In this document: positions 1 to 8,402 of the stretch, in pieces | Layout: each line of letters starts with the position of its first letter | Numbering within the stretch: position 1 is the stretch's first letter | Assembly (NCBI RefSeq): GCF_031085295.1 | Contig: NZ_JAVFWO010000002.1 | Coordinates: forward strand, 868,001 to 932,000 | DNA from: Microbacterium psychrotolerans | Lineage (GTDB): Bacteria > Actinomycetota > Actinomycetes > Actinomycetales > Microbacteriaceae | DNA length: 64,000 nt | Direction: 5' to 3' | The notes under the pieces: model-generated | What the model was told of the DNA's origin: nothing | The model's input: only the letters and a program-made list of their open reading frames with translations | Database searches by the model: none | Position numbers and translations under genes: made by a program

Positions 1-1
1 G

Positions 2-625
2 ATCGACGCCGACAAGGTCATGATGTCGATCGGCTTCGCCGCCAACGTCGAGGGCTTCGGGCTCGAGAACACCGGCGTGAAGCTCACCGACCGCGGCGCC
101 ATCGACATCGACGACCACATGCGCACCAACGTGCCGCACATCTACGCGATCGGAGACGTCACGGCCAAGCTGCAGCTGGCCCACGTGGCCGAGGCGCAGG
201 GCGTCGTGGCCGCCGAGACGATCGGCAAGGCCGAGACGATGACCCTCGGCGACTACCGCATGATGCCGCGCGCGACGTTCTGCTCGCCGCAGGTGGCTTC
301 GTTCGGCCTCACCGAGCAGCAGGCGCGCGACGCCGGCTACGACGTCAAGGTCGCGAAGTTCCCGTTCTCGGCGAACGGCAAGGCGAACGGCCTGGGCGAG
401 CCCATCGGCTTCGTCAAGCTCATCGCGGACGGCGAGCACCTCGAGCTGCTCGGCGGTCACCTCATCGGCCCCGACGTCTCGGAGCTGCTGCCCGAGCTGA
501 CGCTGGCGCAGAAGTGGGACCTCACCGCTCTCGAGGCCGCGCGCAACGTCCACACGCACCCGACGCTGTCGGAGGCCGTGCAGGAGGCCTTCCACGGCCT
601 CGCCGGCCACATGATCAACCTCTGA
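2..625 (+). CDS. lpdA: Dihydrolipoamide dehydrogenase, C-terminal part (5' end outside window)
   Basis: The reading frame is open from base 2, so this is the last ~207 residues of the flavoprotein E3 subunit of the 2-oxoacid dehydrogenase complexes, which reoxidises dihydrolipoamide with NAD+. Visible: the FAD-binding segment YAIGDVT followed by [14 protein letters not shown], then the dimerisation domain with the catalytic dyad HTHPTLSE (His-x4-Glu) near the C-terminus. The motifs and their spacing are canonical and nothing looks broken. It ends 16 bases before a bidirectional hairpin and converges on the CYTH gene. The actinobacterial Lpd that serves PDH and OGDH is the most likely identity. 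Confidence 0.93.
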   Translation: MDADKVMMSIGFAANVEGFGLENTGVKLTDRGAIDIDDHMRTNVPHIYAIGDVTAKLQLAHVAEAQGVVAAETIGKAETMTLGDYRMMPRATFCSPQVASFGLTEQQARDAGYDVKVAKFPFSANGKANGLGEPIGFVKLIADGEHLELLGGHLIGPDVSELLPELTLAQKWDLTALEAARNVHTHPTLSEAVQEAFHGLAGHMINL

Positions 626-640
626 TCACAGCCTGACGCC

Positions 641-679
641 GAAACGCCCCGGATCCTCTCGAAGGGTCCGGGGCGTTTC
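641..679. terminator. Bidirectional Rho-independent terminator between lpdA and the CYTH gene
   Basis: Inverted repeat with 13-bp arms GAAACGCCCCGGA / TCCGGGGCGTTTC. Because the arms start with GAAA and end with TTTC, each strand has a short U-tract, so it can stop transcription from both converging genes. Confidence 0.8.
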
Positions 680-708
680 CTCGTCGAGCGAGCCTGCGAG
701 GCGAAGTG

Positions 709-1362
709 TCAGGCGCCGAGCGCGCGGGCCAGTTTCGAGGCGGATGCCGCGGGCCGGCCTCCTGCGCGTCGCACCGCGGCGTCGGCGGCGCCGAAGAGCG
801 CCGCACGGTCGTCCGCGGCACCGGGTGCGGCGGGGCCGAGCTCGAACTCCCACTCCCGCCAGGTGCGTTCCACGCCGTCGCGCTCGTCGGTGGCGACCAC
901 CCGGTCGTCGACGAACTCGGCGACGACGCCGCCCTCGGCATCGCACAGGGCGTACGCCGTGCGCTGGTTGCGGATGCGCGCGATCGGCGCGAGGTGCGAT
1001 GTCACCGAGACCGCCGCGAGGGCGTCGGCGACGGCATCCGGAACCGTGTCGTCGGTGCCGAGCGGCCAGTGCAGCTCGACCCGGCCGCCCTCCGCGTCGC
1101 GGGGACCCTTGATGTGCCAGCCCTCGTCGGGACCGCCGGTGCGGCGGCGCACCGCGTAGCCGGCGTGCGCAAGGGCGAGGTCGTCACTGTCGAGGTACAC
1201 GGCGTCGAGCGCGCGAGGCTCGGCCGCGCCGACAGACGACACCCCGGGCAGACCCGACCAGTCGGGCAGCGGGGTGTCGTCCTCGACGTCGAACTTCAGC
1301 TCGACCTCGACCGAATGGCTCGGTTCGGTCGGCTCCGCAGGGTGCTTGTCAGCGGCGCTCAC
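709..1362 (-). CDS. CYTH domain protein (triphosphate tunnel metalloenzyme)
   Basis: About 217 residues. The family signature ExExK is seen as VEVELKF at residues 18-24, followed by alternating acidic/basic strands such as YAVRRRTGG and WHIKGPRD that would line the tunnel binding a triphosphate and divalent metal. Members hydrolyse inorganic triphosphate or thiamine triphosphate or make cAMP; the substrate cannot be told here. I chose the GTG at 1362 because it lies just ahead of the CYTH core and overlaps the upstream gene by 14 bases; an in-frame ATG at 1434 would lie deep inside that gene. Actinobacterial homologues often carry a C-terminal CHAD domain; this one has none. Confidence 0.8.
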   Translation of the reverse strand: MSAADKHPAEPTEPSHSVEVELKFDVEDDTPLPDWSGLPGVSSVGAAEPRALDAVYLDSDDLALAHAGYAVRRRTGGPDEGWHIKGPRDAEGGRVELHWPLGTDDTVPDAVADALAAVSVTSHLAPIARIRNQRTAYALCDAEGGVVAEFVDDRVVATDERDGVERTWREWEFELGPAAPGAADDRAALFGAADAAVRRAGGRPAASASKLARALGA

Positions 1363-1582
1363 GAGCGGTGTCGCTGTACGGATCGATGTCGTCTTCGGCC
1401 TCGATGAACCAGAACTCGGCTTCGGTCGGTCCATCGCCGTCGCCCGTGTTCTCGGGCGCTCCCTTGCGCTCGTAGACGACCTGCGTCTCGCTGTAGGGGA
1501 CGATCAAGCGGTCGAGCTCGGGGTCTTCGAGGGGCAGGAGCTGCCCGTCGAGCGGGCCTCCGTGAAGTCGTGCGATGGCCAT
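1349..1582 (-). CDS. Small conserved-type hypothetical protein, 77 aa
   Basis: A 77-residue acidic soluble protein starting MAIARLHGGPLDGQ and ending in an Asp/Glu-rich tail (FWFIEAEDDIDP). The Gly-rich LHGGPLDGQ start and YSETQVVYERKG core resemble small proteins of unknown function often seen in Microbacteriaceae; I cannot name a family. The ATG at 1582 is preceded by a TACGCT -10 box only 6 nt away and has no Shine-Dalgarno, which argues for a leaderless start there rather than any upstream in-frame codon. It heads a two-gene unit with the CYTH gene. Confidence 0.65.
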   Translation of the reverse strand: MAIARLHGGPLDGQLLPLEDPELDRLIVPYSETQVVYERKGAPENTGDGDGPTEAEFWFIEAEDDIDPYSDTARERR

Positions 1583-1588
1583 GACCCC

Positions 1589-1594
1589 AGCGTA
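1589..1594 (-). promoter_or_regulatory. -10 element of the 77-aa gene, leaderless start
   Basis: TACGCT on the minus strand, six bases before the ATG at 1582. Transcription would begin at or next to the start codon. Confidence 0.45.
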
Positions 1595-1706
1595 GACCCG
1601 GCGCCCGACGCCATCCGCACCCTTGCACTCCGCAGGTGGCCGTGTCAGCGTACCGGCGATGTTCCCCGCGGCGACTCGCGTTGTTCGGCCGCCGCGGCGA
1701 CAGCGG

Positions 1707-1720
1707 TGCAAGCGCTTCCA
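1707..1720 (+). promoter_or_regulatory. LacI/cre-type operator ahead of glgP
   Basis: TGCAAGCGCTTCCA: perfect AAGCGCTT core with a near-symmetric TGnAAGCGCTTnCA frame, the usual target of sugar-responsive LacI-family repressors. It covers the -35 region of the glgP promoter, so binding should repress. Confidence 0.55.
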
Positions 1721-1731
1721 GCTTCTGCCCC

Positions 1732-1737
1732 TAGAAT
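1732..1737 (+). promoter_or_regulatory. -10 element of glgP, leaderless start
   Basis: TAGAAT, seven bases before the GTG at 1745. No Shine-Dalgarno precedes the GTG, so the mRNA probably begins at the start codon. Confidence 0.55.
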
Positions 1738-1744
1738 CGCGAGC

Positions 1745-4303
1745 GTGAAGGCCATCCGAACGTTCACGGTCCGCCCTGTGCTGGCCGAAACCCTCGCCCC
1801 GCTCGATCGCCTCGCCTCGAACTGGCGCTGGTCGTGGAGTCGCGCGACGCACGCGCTGTTCGCCTCGATGGATCCCGCACTGTGGGACGACATCGGCGCC
1901 AACCCCGCACGCATGCTCGGCGCACTCGGTCAGTCTCGCCTCGACGAGCTCTCACGCGACGAGGAGTTCCTCGCGCGGGTCCGCGAAGAGGACGAGCGAC
2001 TCACCGCGTACCTCGAGGGCGACCGCTGGTTCCAGCGCCTCGAGGGAGACAAGCCGGTCCACATCGCCTACTTCTCCCCCGAGTTCGGCGTCGACGGCTC
2101 GCTGCCGCAGTACTCCGGCGGACTCGGCATCCTCGCCGGCGACCACCTCAAGAGCGCGTCCGATCTGGGCGTGCCGCTGACCGGCGTCGGGCTCTTCTAT
2201 CGCGCGGGATACTTCCGCCAGTCGATCGGCGATGACGGGTGGCAGCGCGAGGCCTATCCCCTGCTGGACCCGTACGGCCTCGGGCTGACGCTGCTGCGCG
2301 ACCGCGCCGGCACACCGGTCGAGATCGCGCTCGACCTGCCTGGCGACCGCCGCCTGCACGCGCGCGTGTGGATCGCCGACATCGGGCGGATCCCTTTGCT
2401 GCTCCTCGACTCCGAGACGCCGTCGAACACCGACGAGATGCGCCGGGTCACCGATCGCCTCTACGGTGGCGGCGGCGAGCACCGCCTGCTGCAGGAGCTG
2501 CTGCTCGGCGTCGGCGGCGTGCGCGCAGTGCGCGCGTGGTCCGAGTTGACCGGCCGCCCCGCGCCCGACGTCTACCACACGAACGAGGGCCACGCGGGGT
2601 TCCAGGGGCTCGAGCGGATGTCGGAGCTCATCACGCACGACGGACTCAGCTTCGACGAGGCCCTGGCCCAGGTGCGCGCGGGCACGGTGTTCACGACGCA
2701 CACTCCGGTGCCGGCGGGCATCGACCGCTTCTCGCGAGAGCTCATCGCGAACGTGCTCACGAGCGGCCTCTTCCAGGGCCTCGACGCGGGGCGCGCGATC
2801 GCGCTCGGCCTCGAGACGTGGAACGGCGGCGATCAGGGCGTCTTCAACATGGCCGTGCTCGGCCTGCACCTCGGCCAGCACGCCAACGGCGTCTCGGTGC
2901 TGCACGGCGAGGTGAGCCGCGGCATGTTCGGCATGCTGTGGCCGGGCGTCGACACCGACGAGGTGCCGATCACGTCGATCACGAACGGCGTGCACGCCCC
3001 GACGTGGGTGCATCCGGCACTCAAGGCGGTGAGCGAGCGCGCGTGGGGCGATGCGCACACCGACACCCACGACTGGACCGACCGCGCAGCCGTGACGGAT
3101 GCCGAGCTCTGGGGTGTTCGTCAGCAGATGAAGGGCGGGCTCGTCGCCGAGGCACGGCGGCGCGTCGCGGCATCCCTGTCCACCGGAGGCAACCACACAC
3201 CCGCTTGGGTGGACGATCTGCTCGACCCCGAGGTGCTGACGATCGGCTTCGCGCGACGCGTGCCCACATACAAGCGACTCACGCTGATGCTGCGCGATCC
3301 CGAGCGGCTCACGAAGCTGCTGACCGACCCCGAGCGGCCGGTGCAGATCGTGATCGGCGGCAAGTCGCACCCGGCCGACGACTCCGGCAAGATCCTCATC
3401 CAGCAGCTCGTGCGCTTCAGCCGCGACCCGAAGGTGCGCGGGCGGATCGTCTTCCTGCCCGACTACGACATCACGCTCGCCAAGGACCTGTACCCCGGCT
3501 GCGACGTGTGGCTCAACAACCCGCTGCGCCCGCTCGAGGCCTGCGGCACGAGCGGCATGAAGGCCGCGCTCAACGGCGCGCTGAACCTCTCGATCCTCGA
3601 CGGCTGGTGGGACGAGTGGTTCGACGGCGAGAACGGCTGGGCGATCCCGACGGCCGACACCGCGTCGAACGACGAGGAGCGCGACGACGCGGAGGCCGCG
3701 GCGCTGTACGACCTCATCGAGCACCAGCTCGTGCCGAAGTTCTACGAGCGCGAGGGCGGCATCCCGACCGCGTGGCTGGGCATGGTGCGACACACCATGA
3801 CCGATCTCGGCAAGAAGGCGACGAGCGACCGCATGGTGCGCGACTACGTCCAGCGGCTGTACGTGCCTGCTGCCGCGCACGACGTGGCGCTGCGCGCGAA
3901 CGGGTTCGCCCTGGCCCGCGAGGTCGCCGCGTTCGTCGGGCGAATCAAGGGCGCCTGGAACCGGATCTCGATCGCGAGCGTCGACAGCTCCGGCATCCCG
4001 GCGCAGGCGCAAGCCGGCGACGCGCTCGAGGTGCGCGCCGACGTGAGGCTCGACGGCCTCTCACCCGACGATGTCGCGGTGGAGCTCCTCTACGGCCGCA
4101 CCGACGAGGACGACGCGCTCGCGCGCGACCATTCGGTGTACCGCCTCTCCCCCACCGGCGAGGGCGTCGACGGGATCCGCACTTTCACCGGCACCCTGCC
4201 GCTCAGCGTCACGGGCACGTTCGGGTACACGGTCCGCGTCCGGCCCGCGCACCCGCAGCTCGTGTCGCCGGTGGAGCTCGGCTACGTCACGTACGCCTCG
4301 TAA
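1745..4303 (+). CDS. glgP: Alpha-glucan (glycogen/maltodextrin) phosphorylase
   Basis: 852 residues, matching the actinobacterial alpha-glucan phosphorylase group. It cleaves alpha-1,4-glucans with phosphate to glucose 1-phosphate in the cytoplasm. Landmarks: YFSPEFGVDGSLPQYSGGLG near residue 100, HTNEGHAGF in the middle, and the PLP-lysine region EACGTSGMKAALNG with the lysine near residue 606, followed by DGWWDEWFDGENGW. The frame is open well upstream, but the GTG at 1745 (protein starting VKAIRTFTVRP) is the family-like start and sits 7 nt after a TAGAAT box. A LacI-type operator in the promoter suggests maltodextrin control. A strong hairpin follows. No glycogen synthase or branching enzyme is nearby. 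Confidence 0.93.
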   Translation: MKAIRTFTVRPVLAETLAPLDRLASNWRWSWSRATHALFASMDPALWDDIGANPARMLGALGQSRLDELSRDEEFLARVREEDERLTAYLEGDRWFQRLEGDKPVHIAYFSPEFGVDGSLPQYSGGLGILAGDHLKSASDLGVPLTGVGLFYRAGYFRQSIGDDGWQREAYPLLDPYGLGLTLLRDRAGTPVEIALDLPGDRRLHARVWIADIGRIPLLLLDSETPSNTDEMRRVTDRLYGGGGEHRLLQELLLGVGGVRAVRAWSELTGRPAPDVYHTNEGHAGFQGLERMSELITHDGLSFDEALAQVRAGTVFTTHTPVPAGIDRFSRELIANVLTSGLFQGLDAGRAIALGLETWNGGDQGVFNMAVLGLHLGQHANGVSVLHGEVSRGMFGMLWPGVDTDEVPITSITNGVHAPTWVHPALKAVSERAWGDAHTDTHDWTDRAAVTDAELWGVRQQMKGGLVAEARRRVAASLSTGGNHTPAWVDDLLDPEVLTIGFARRVPTYKRLTLMLRDPERLTKLLTDPERPVQIVIGGKSHPADDSGKILIQQLVRFSRDPKVRGRIVFLPDYDITLAKDLYPGCDVWLNNPLRPLEACGTSGMKAALNGALNLSILDGWWDEWFDGENGWAIPTADTASNDEERDDAEAAALYDLIEHQLVPKFYEREGGIPTAWLGMVRHTMTDLGKKATSDRMVRDYVQRLYVPAAAHDVALRANGFALAREVAAFVGRIKGAWNRISIASVDSSGIPAQAQAGDALEVRADVRLDGLSPDDVAVELLYGRTDEDDALARDHSVYRLSPTGEGVDGIRTFTGTLPLSVTGTFGYTVRVRPAHPQLVSPVELGYVTYAS

Positions 4304-4314
4304 GGCACCGATCA

Positions 4315-4357
4315 CGGATGCCTCGACCCGGCGTGCTGCGCCGGGTCGAGGCATCCG
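4315..4357 (+). terminator. Rho-independent terminator of glgP
   Basis: Perfect 18-bp inverted repeat, arms beginning CGGATGCCTCGACC and ending GGTCGAGGCATCCG, 7-nt loop, then TTT. The ends of the stem are the GGATGCC/GGCATCC motif common in this window. Confidence 0.9.
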
Positions 4358-4498
4358 TTTCGTTCATGGTGGGCCGCTGCGCGCGGGCGTTCCCTCATCT
4401 GGGGACTTGCGCCGAGATGAGGGGCGAGACGCCGTGCGACCGCCCTCAGCCCGGCTCCGCTCCTCATCTGTGGATCCGGTCACCACAGACCAGACGCG

Positions 4499-4512
4499 TT
4501 AAATCGTTCCAA
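4499..4512. promoter_or_regulatory. Upstream LacI-like operator half of a pair (PL11 promoter)
   Basis: TTAAATCGTTCCAA. It matches the reverse complement of the site at 4586-4599 at 11 of 14 positions, including the central ATCGTT. It ends 17 bases before the -35 box. Confidence 0.45.
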
Positions 4513-4529
4513 TGTTGACGCCGGAAGCC

Positions 4530-4559
4530 TTGACCTCCTCGAGACACCGGGACTAGGGT
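4530..4559 (+). promoter_or_regulatory. Promoter of the PL11 lyase gene
   Basis: TTGACC at 4530-4535 and TAGGGT at 4554-4559, spaced 18 bp. It lies between the two operator-like sites, leaving a leader of about 80 nt before the ATG at 4647. Confidence 0.5.
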
Positions 4560-4585
4560 CGCTCGGGAAAACGTATTCCCTACGT

Positions 4586-4599
4586 TTGAAACGATGCAA
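4586..4599. promoter_or_regulatory. Downstream LacI-like operator of a pair (PL11 promoter)
   Basis: TTGAAACGATGCAA, about 20-30 bases downstream of the expected transcription start. With the upstream site 87 bp away it could support a repression loop. Confidence 0.45.
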
Positions 4600-4646
4600 C
4601 GGTCCGTACCCCACGCGGCCCACAACCTCGGGAGAGCGATTCGACG

Positions 4647-7190
4647 ATGAATCTCCACAGAACCTCCGTACGCGCGATGGTGGCCGGCACGGCCGCCTGC
4701 GCCCTGACCCTCGGCCTGGCGTCCCCCGCGCTGGCGCAGCAGGCGCCGCCGCCCTCCGGCGACGCGTCCGCGGGCGCGCAGCTCGAAGCCCTCGATCGCG
4801 GCCTCGTCGCGGTCGCGACCGGCGAAGGCGTCTTCCTCAGCTGGCGCCTGCTGGCGACCGAGGCCGGACCGGCGACCGAGACCGGCGTCAGCGGCCCGTC
4901 GTTCGCCGTGTTCCGCGACGGCGAGCGGATCGCCACGGTCGACGACAGCACGAACTATGCCGACCCGGACGGGTCGGCGGCATCCGTCTACACGGTCGCC
5001 GCCGCCTGGCACGACGTCACCGGCGAGCAGTCCGCACCGGTGTCGGTGTGGGGCGACGGGTTCTACGACCTGCCGCTGCAGAAGCCCGCCGACGGCGTCA
5101 CACCCGCCGGTGAGGCGTTCACCTACTCGGCGAACGACGCGTCGGTGGCCGACGTCGATGGCGACGGCGCCTACGAGTTCGTCGTGAAGTGGGATCCGTC
5201 CAACTCCAAGGACGTGTCGCAGAAGGGCTACACAGGCACGGTGTACGTCGACACGTACGAGCTCGACGGCACGCTGCTGAACCGCATCGATCTCGGCGTC
5301 AACATCCGCGCCGGAGCGCACTACACGCAGTTCATGGTCTACGACTTCGACGGCGACGGCCGCTCCGAGACCATGCTCAAGACGGCGCCCGGCACGAAGT
5401 CCACGCGCTACAACGCCGATGGCACCGTCGCGGCATCCGCGAACATCACGATGCTCGCCGACGACCTCGCTGCCGGGTACAAGGCCACCGACGACTACCG
5501 CATGAGCGCCGCCGACTACCGCCGGCACCTCATCGAAGTGTTCGAGGGCTGGTCGGATCACCCCGAGGTCGTCGCGGGCCACTGGCCGGCGACGCTGGAA
5601 GAGGCGTTCGGCATCCCCGTGCCGCACGAGTATCCGCTGTCAGAGGCGTCGGCGACCGAGCTCGTGGACTACTTCATCACCACCTACGCGCCGTCGCGCA
5701 GCGCCCGCAACGACCTCACGACATTCGAGGGCTTCATCGTGGACGGGCCTGAGTACCTGACCGTCTTCGACTCGGCGACCGGCGAAGAGCTCGAGACCGT
5801 GCGCTACGAGCCGGGCCGCGACGACGACGGCCTGCTGTGGGGCGACTACGCGATGGCGCGCATCGAGCCGGGCAACCGCGTGGATCGCTTCCTCGCCGGC
5901 GTCGCGTACTTCGACGGCACGCACCCCTCGGCGGTCTTCGCCCGCGGCTACTACACGCGCACGACGATCCACGCCTATGACTGGGACGGCGAGCACCTCA
6001 CGACCCGCTGGGCGGTCGACAGCGGCCACGTGCCGATGACGAACCCGTTCAACGACGGCCCCCACGGCCGCGACGGCACCGACCCCGTGTTCGGCACGAT
6101 CACGACGCAGGGCTTCCACTCGCTGAGCGCGGCCGACGTGGACGGCGACGGCAAGCACGAGATCGTCTACGGCGCGGCCACGATCGACGACGACGGCGGA
6201 CTGCTCTACAGCTCGTTCGACACGCTGCCGGAGGGCAGCGCCGCTCCTGGCGACGTCGTCCGTCTCGGCCACGGCGATGCGATGCACGTCACGGACATCG
6301 ACCCGACCCGCCCCGGTCTCGAGATCTGGACGGCGCACGAGGGTGCGACGTACGCGCCGTACGGGTCGGCGATGCGGGATGCCGCGACCGGCGAGGTGCT
6401 CTTCGGGGCGTACTCGGGGCGTGACACCGGCCGGAGCATGATCGGCGATGTGCGGGCGGACGTGCCCGGCATCGAGGTGTGGGCGAGCATGCCGAACGGT
6501 ACCGAAGGATCCGGCCTGCTGAGCGCGTCCGGGTCTCCCCTCGAGGCGGGCACGCCGGGCACCAACCAGTCGATCCGCTGGGCGGGCGACCTGACCACCC
6601 AGATCGTCGACGGCGCGCAGGAAGTGACGCCGACGATCAAGGACTGGACGCGCGGGACGCTGCTCACCGCAGACGGCACTCGCACCAACAACGGGACGAA
6701 GGGCAACCCCTCGCTCGTCGCCGACGTGTTCGGCGACTGGCGGGAGGAGCTGCTGGTGCGCACCGTCGACTCGAGCGCCCTGCGTGTCTACACGAGCACC
6801 GAGGCGACGACGCACAAGCTGCCGACCCTGATGCACGACGTGCAGTACCGCGCCGAGGTGGCCCGCCAGAACACCACCTACAACCAGCCGTCGTACACGA
6901 GCTACCACCTCGCGAGCGGCATGGACTTCGCGAACGTGCCCACGCGCACGACGGCGGCGACCCCCCGCGAGCCGAAGTTCGTCGACCCGCGCGGTTCGCG
7001 CTCCGACCACGTGATCGTCGCGCCCGACCCGGCGTTCGATTACTACGTGAACGGCGTGAAGGCCGAGAAGCCGCTGGTCAAGGTTCCCGCCGGATCCGAG
7101 GTCCGCGTGACGGCGGTGCCGAAGGCCGGCTTCGCGGTCGACGCCGGTGCGGTGTCGAGCTGGACCCACCGGTTCGAGCCGAACGACTGA
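4647..7190 (+). CDS. Secreted rhamnogalacturonan lyase, PL11 family
   Basis: 847 residues. Signal peptide at 1-31 (basic start, hydrophobic core, SPALAQQ cleavage region), so it is exported. The body is the eight-bladed propeller of PL11 rhamnogalacturonan lyases: repeated calcium-type loops VADVDGDGAYEF, VYDFDGDGRSE and AADVDGDGKHEI, plus family blocks VVKWDPSNSKD, GAHYTQFMVYDFDG, WDGEHLTTRW, GVRADV-like and ADVFGDWREELLVRT. It should cut rhamnogalacturonan I of pectin by beta-elimination outside the cell. It has no carbohydrate-binding module or sortase motif. The ATG at 4647 follows GGGAGAGCG. The two operator-like sites imply repression without substrate. Whether it acts endo or exo cannot be read from sequence. 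Confidence 0.9.
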   Translation: MNLHRTSVRAMVAGTAACALTLGLASPALAQQAPPPSGDASAGAQLEALDRGLVAVATGEGVFLSWRLLATEAGPATETGVSGPSFAVFRDGERIATVDDSTNYADPDGSAASVYTVAAAWHDVTGEQSAPVSVWGDGFYDLPLQKPADGVTPAGEAFTYSANDASVADVDGDGAYEFVVKWDPSNSKDVSQKGYTGTVYVDTYELDGTLLNRIDLGVNIRAGAHYTQFMVYDFDGDGRSETMLKTAPGTKSTRYNADGTVAASANITMLADDLAAGYKATDDYRMSAADYRRHLIEVFEGWSDHPEVVAGHWPATLEEAFGIPVPHEYPLSEASATELVDYFITTYAPSRSARNDLTTFEGFIVDGPEYLTVFDSATGEELETVRYEPGRDDDGLLWGDYAMARIEPGNRVDRFLAGVAYFDGTHPSAVFARGYYTRTTIHAYDWDGEHLTTRWAVDSGHVPMTNPFNDGPHGRDGTDPVFGTITTQGFHSLSAADVDGDGKHEIVYGAATIDDDGGLLYSSFDTLPEGSAAPGDVVRLGHGDAMHVTDIDPTRPGLEIWTAHEGATYAPYGSAMRDAATGEVLFGAYSGRDTGRSMIGDVRADVPGIEVWASMPNGTEGSGLLSASGSPLEAGTPGTNQSIRWAGDLTTQIVDGAQEVTPTIKDWTRGTLLTADGTRTNNGTKGNPSLVADVFGDWREELLVRTVDSSALRVYTSTEATTHKLPTLMHDVQYRAEVARQNTTYNQPSYTSYHLASGMDFANVPTRTTAATPREPKFVDPRGSRSDHVIVAPDPAFDYYVNGVKAEKPLVKVPAGSEVRVTAVPKAGFAVDAGAVSSWTHRFEPND

Positions 7191-7200
7191 CGCCAGTCAG

Positions 7201-7246
7201 ACGGATGCCTCGGCCCGGCGCAGATGCGCGGGGCCGAGGCATCCGT
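7201..7246. terminator. Terminator between the PL11 gene and the DUF559 gene
   Basis: Inverted repeat with 16-bp arms ACGGATGCCTCGGCCC / GGGCCGAGGCATCCGT and a 14-nt loop. Same GGATGCC design as the glgP terminator; it lies between converging genes. Confidence 0.85.
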
Positions 7247-7272
7247 CCGTGGGGAAGGTGTCGGACCCACAG

Positions 7273-7346
7273 TCGGATGTTCTGCACGACACGCCGGGGC
7301 GGGATGTTGCCACCCGGCGCGTCGCCGAAAGGCTCCGATCCTGTGC
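7273..7346 (+). repeat. REP-like imperfect palindrome, copy C
   Basis: 74 bp, same length and about 73% identical to copy A with no gaps. Shared blocks: TCGGA, GCACGACACGCCG, CCGGCGCGTCGCCGA, CTCCGA and CTGTGC. It starts downstream of the 3' end of the DUF559 gene, ten bases away. Confidence 0.7.
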
Positions 7347-7355
7347 GCGCACTTC

Positions 7356-8186
7356 TTACGCGAGGTGCAGCCCGCGGTCGACGAGGCCGAGAATCGCGAG
7401 TTCGACCGTCTCCCAGTCGTGGACGACCATGGCGTAGTCGAAGCGAAGACTGACGAGCCCCCACGCCGCGGCGTTCGCGTCGCGAACGAGGTCCTTATGC
7501 CGGTGTGACGCGCCGTCATGGTTCGGCGCCCCGTCGACTTCAACGATCAACCGCTCGCCGATCACGAAGTCGACCCGGCCGACCGAGACGATCTCCTGCT
7601 GAGTCCGCACATCGAGCCGATGCCGTCGGAGCCGCCAGCGGAACAGAGACTCGAGGCCACTGTCCGCATCACGATGCGCGAAAGCGATCGCGTCGCGCGC
7701 CTGCCGGTTCGTGTTGTTCCGCAACCACGCGAGGTCGGCGCTCGTGAGCTTGCGCTGCCGCAGTGCCGACTCGAGTGACACAAAGAACGACTCGAGCCCC
7801 TGGCACCGAAGAATCTGCCGCAACACCACGCGAACCGAGGGCACACCGAAAGCGCTGCCCTTCGTTTCCTCGTCGTTCCAGTGGACGACGCAGGAGCAGT
7901 CTTGATGCTCGTAGACGCGCCCGTGGGGCCGGAGTCCGACATGGAGTTCGGCGCCGTGTTCCGCAACCCAGAGACCCAGATGCTCTGCCGCGCTGACGCA
8001 GGCGATCGATCCACCATGGGCTGCCGCGATCTTGAGGTCCTCGCACGCTCCGACGCGTTCGTACACTCCTCGCCGAAGCGACGAGAGCGCGCCCGTCTGC
8101 AGCGCCTCTGCGATCTTCGACCTGGGGATTCCCGACGCGCGCAGCTCCCCGAACGTCGTGACGCCAGGAGATGGGCAAGTGCACAC
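7356..8186 (-). CDS. DUF559-type endonuclease-like protein with N-terminal AbiEi-like winged helix
   Basis: 276 residues from a GTG at 8186. The N-terminal ~60 residues (TFGELRASGIPRSKI, LSSLRRGVYERVG) look like the small winged helix found in front of many actinobacterial DUF559 proteins, as in AbiEi antitoxins. The C-terminal ~100 residues carry the Vsr/PD-(D/E)xK-like core: LESLFRWRLRR, VSVGRVDFVIGERLIVEVDG (catalytic-type D and ExD), then RHKDLVRDANAAAWG. A DNA-acting role is inferred from the fold; no biological function is established for this group. It has no methylase or toxin partner. The start is uncertain: no Shine-Dalgarno; a weak GAGCAT lies 7 nt upstream. The gene is bracketed by related repeats on both sides. 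Confidence 0.75.
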   Translation of the reverse strand: MCTCPSPGVTTFGELRASGIPRSKIAEALQTGALSSLRRGVYERVGACEDLKIAAAHGGSIACVSAAEHLGLWVAEHGAELHVGLRPHGRVYEHQDCSCVVHWNDEETKGSAFGVPSVRVVLRQILRCQGLESFFVSLESALRQRKLTSADLAWLRNNTNRQARDAIAFAHRDADSGLESLFRWRLRRHRLDVRTQQEIVSVGRVDFVIGERLIVEVDGAPNHDGASHRHKDLVRDANAAAWGLVSLRFDYAMVVHDWETVELAILGLVDRGLHLA

Positions 8187-8296
8187 GCGCTCAATGCTCA
8201 GCGGCGATGCCCTCGACCTCGACCGTGTTCCTGGAATCTGTGCACAAGGCGTGGGCCGTGCCGTCTGGGAAGGAACCCCGGCGCTCGCACAAAACA

Positions 8297-8370
8297 TCGG
8301 AGACCCCGCACGACACGCCGACCCCGGACGCCTCACCCCGGCGCGTCGCCGAGAACCTCCGAATCTGTGC
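8297..8370 (+). repeat. REP-like imperfect palindrome, copy A
   Basis: 74 bp. The ends TCGGA...TCCGA and the inner CGACACGCC...GGCGCGTCG pair, so 16 of 23 outer positions can form a stem. The tail is ATCTGTGC. Confidence 0.75.
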
Positions 8371-8402
8371 ACCCCGCCCACGCAAGGCCGCGACGCACAA
8401 CA

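Larger units (their letters stand above)
4304..4646. other. 343-bp intergenic control region between glgP and the PL11 lyase
   Basis: Holds the glgP terminator, an inverted repeat at 4392-4423 (CCCTCATCT / AGATGAGGG, 14-nt loop) with a further CCTCATCT copy at 4462, two related operator-like sites at 4499-4512 and 4586-4599, and a -35/-10 pair at 4530-4559. No coding sequence is supported here. Confidence 0.6.

Noticed and set aside
1952-4012. A 686-residue open frame antisense to glgP, and similar long antisense frames at 5640-7169 and 27316-28770
   Set aside because: Arg/His/Val-rich composition without known domains; they arise from high GC where the opposite strand rarely has stops. Real genes on the other strand have full family motifs.
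7356-8186. DUF559 gene as part of a restriction-modification or toxin-antitoxin pair
   Set aside because: No methyltransferase, AbiEii-type nucleotidyltransferase or second short gene adjoins it.
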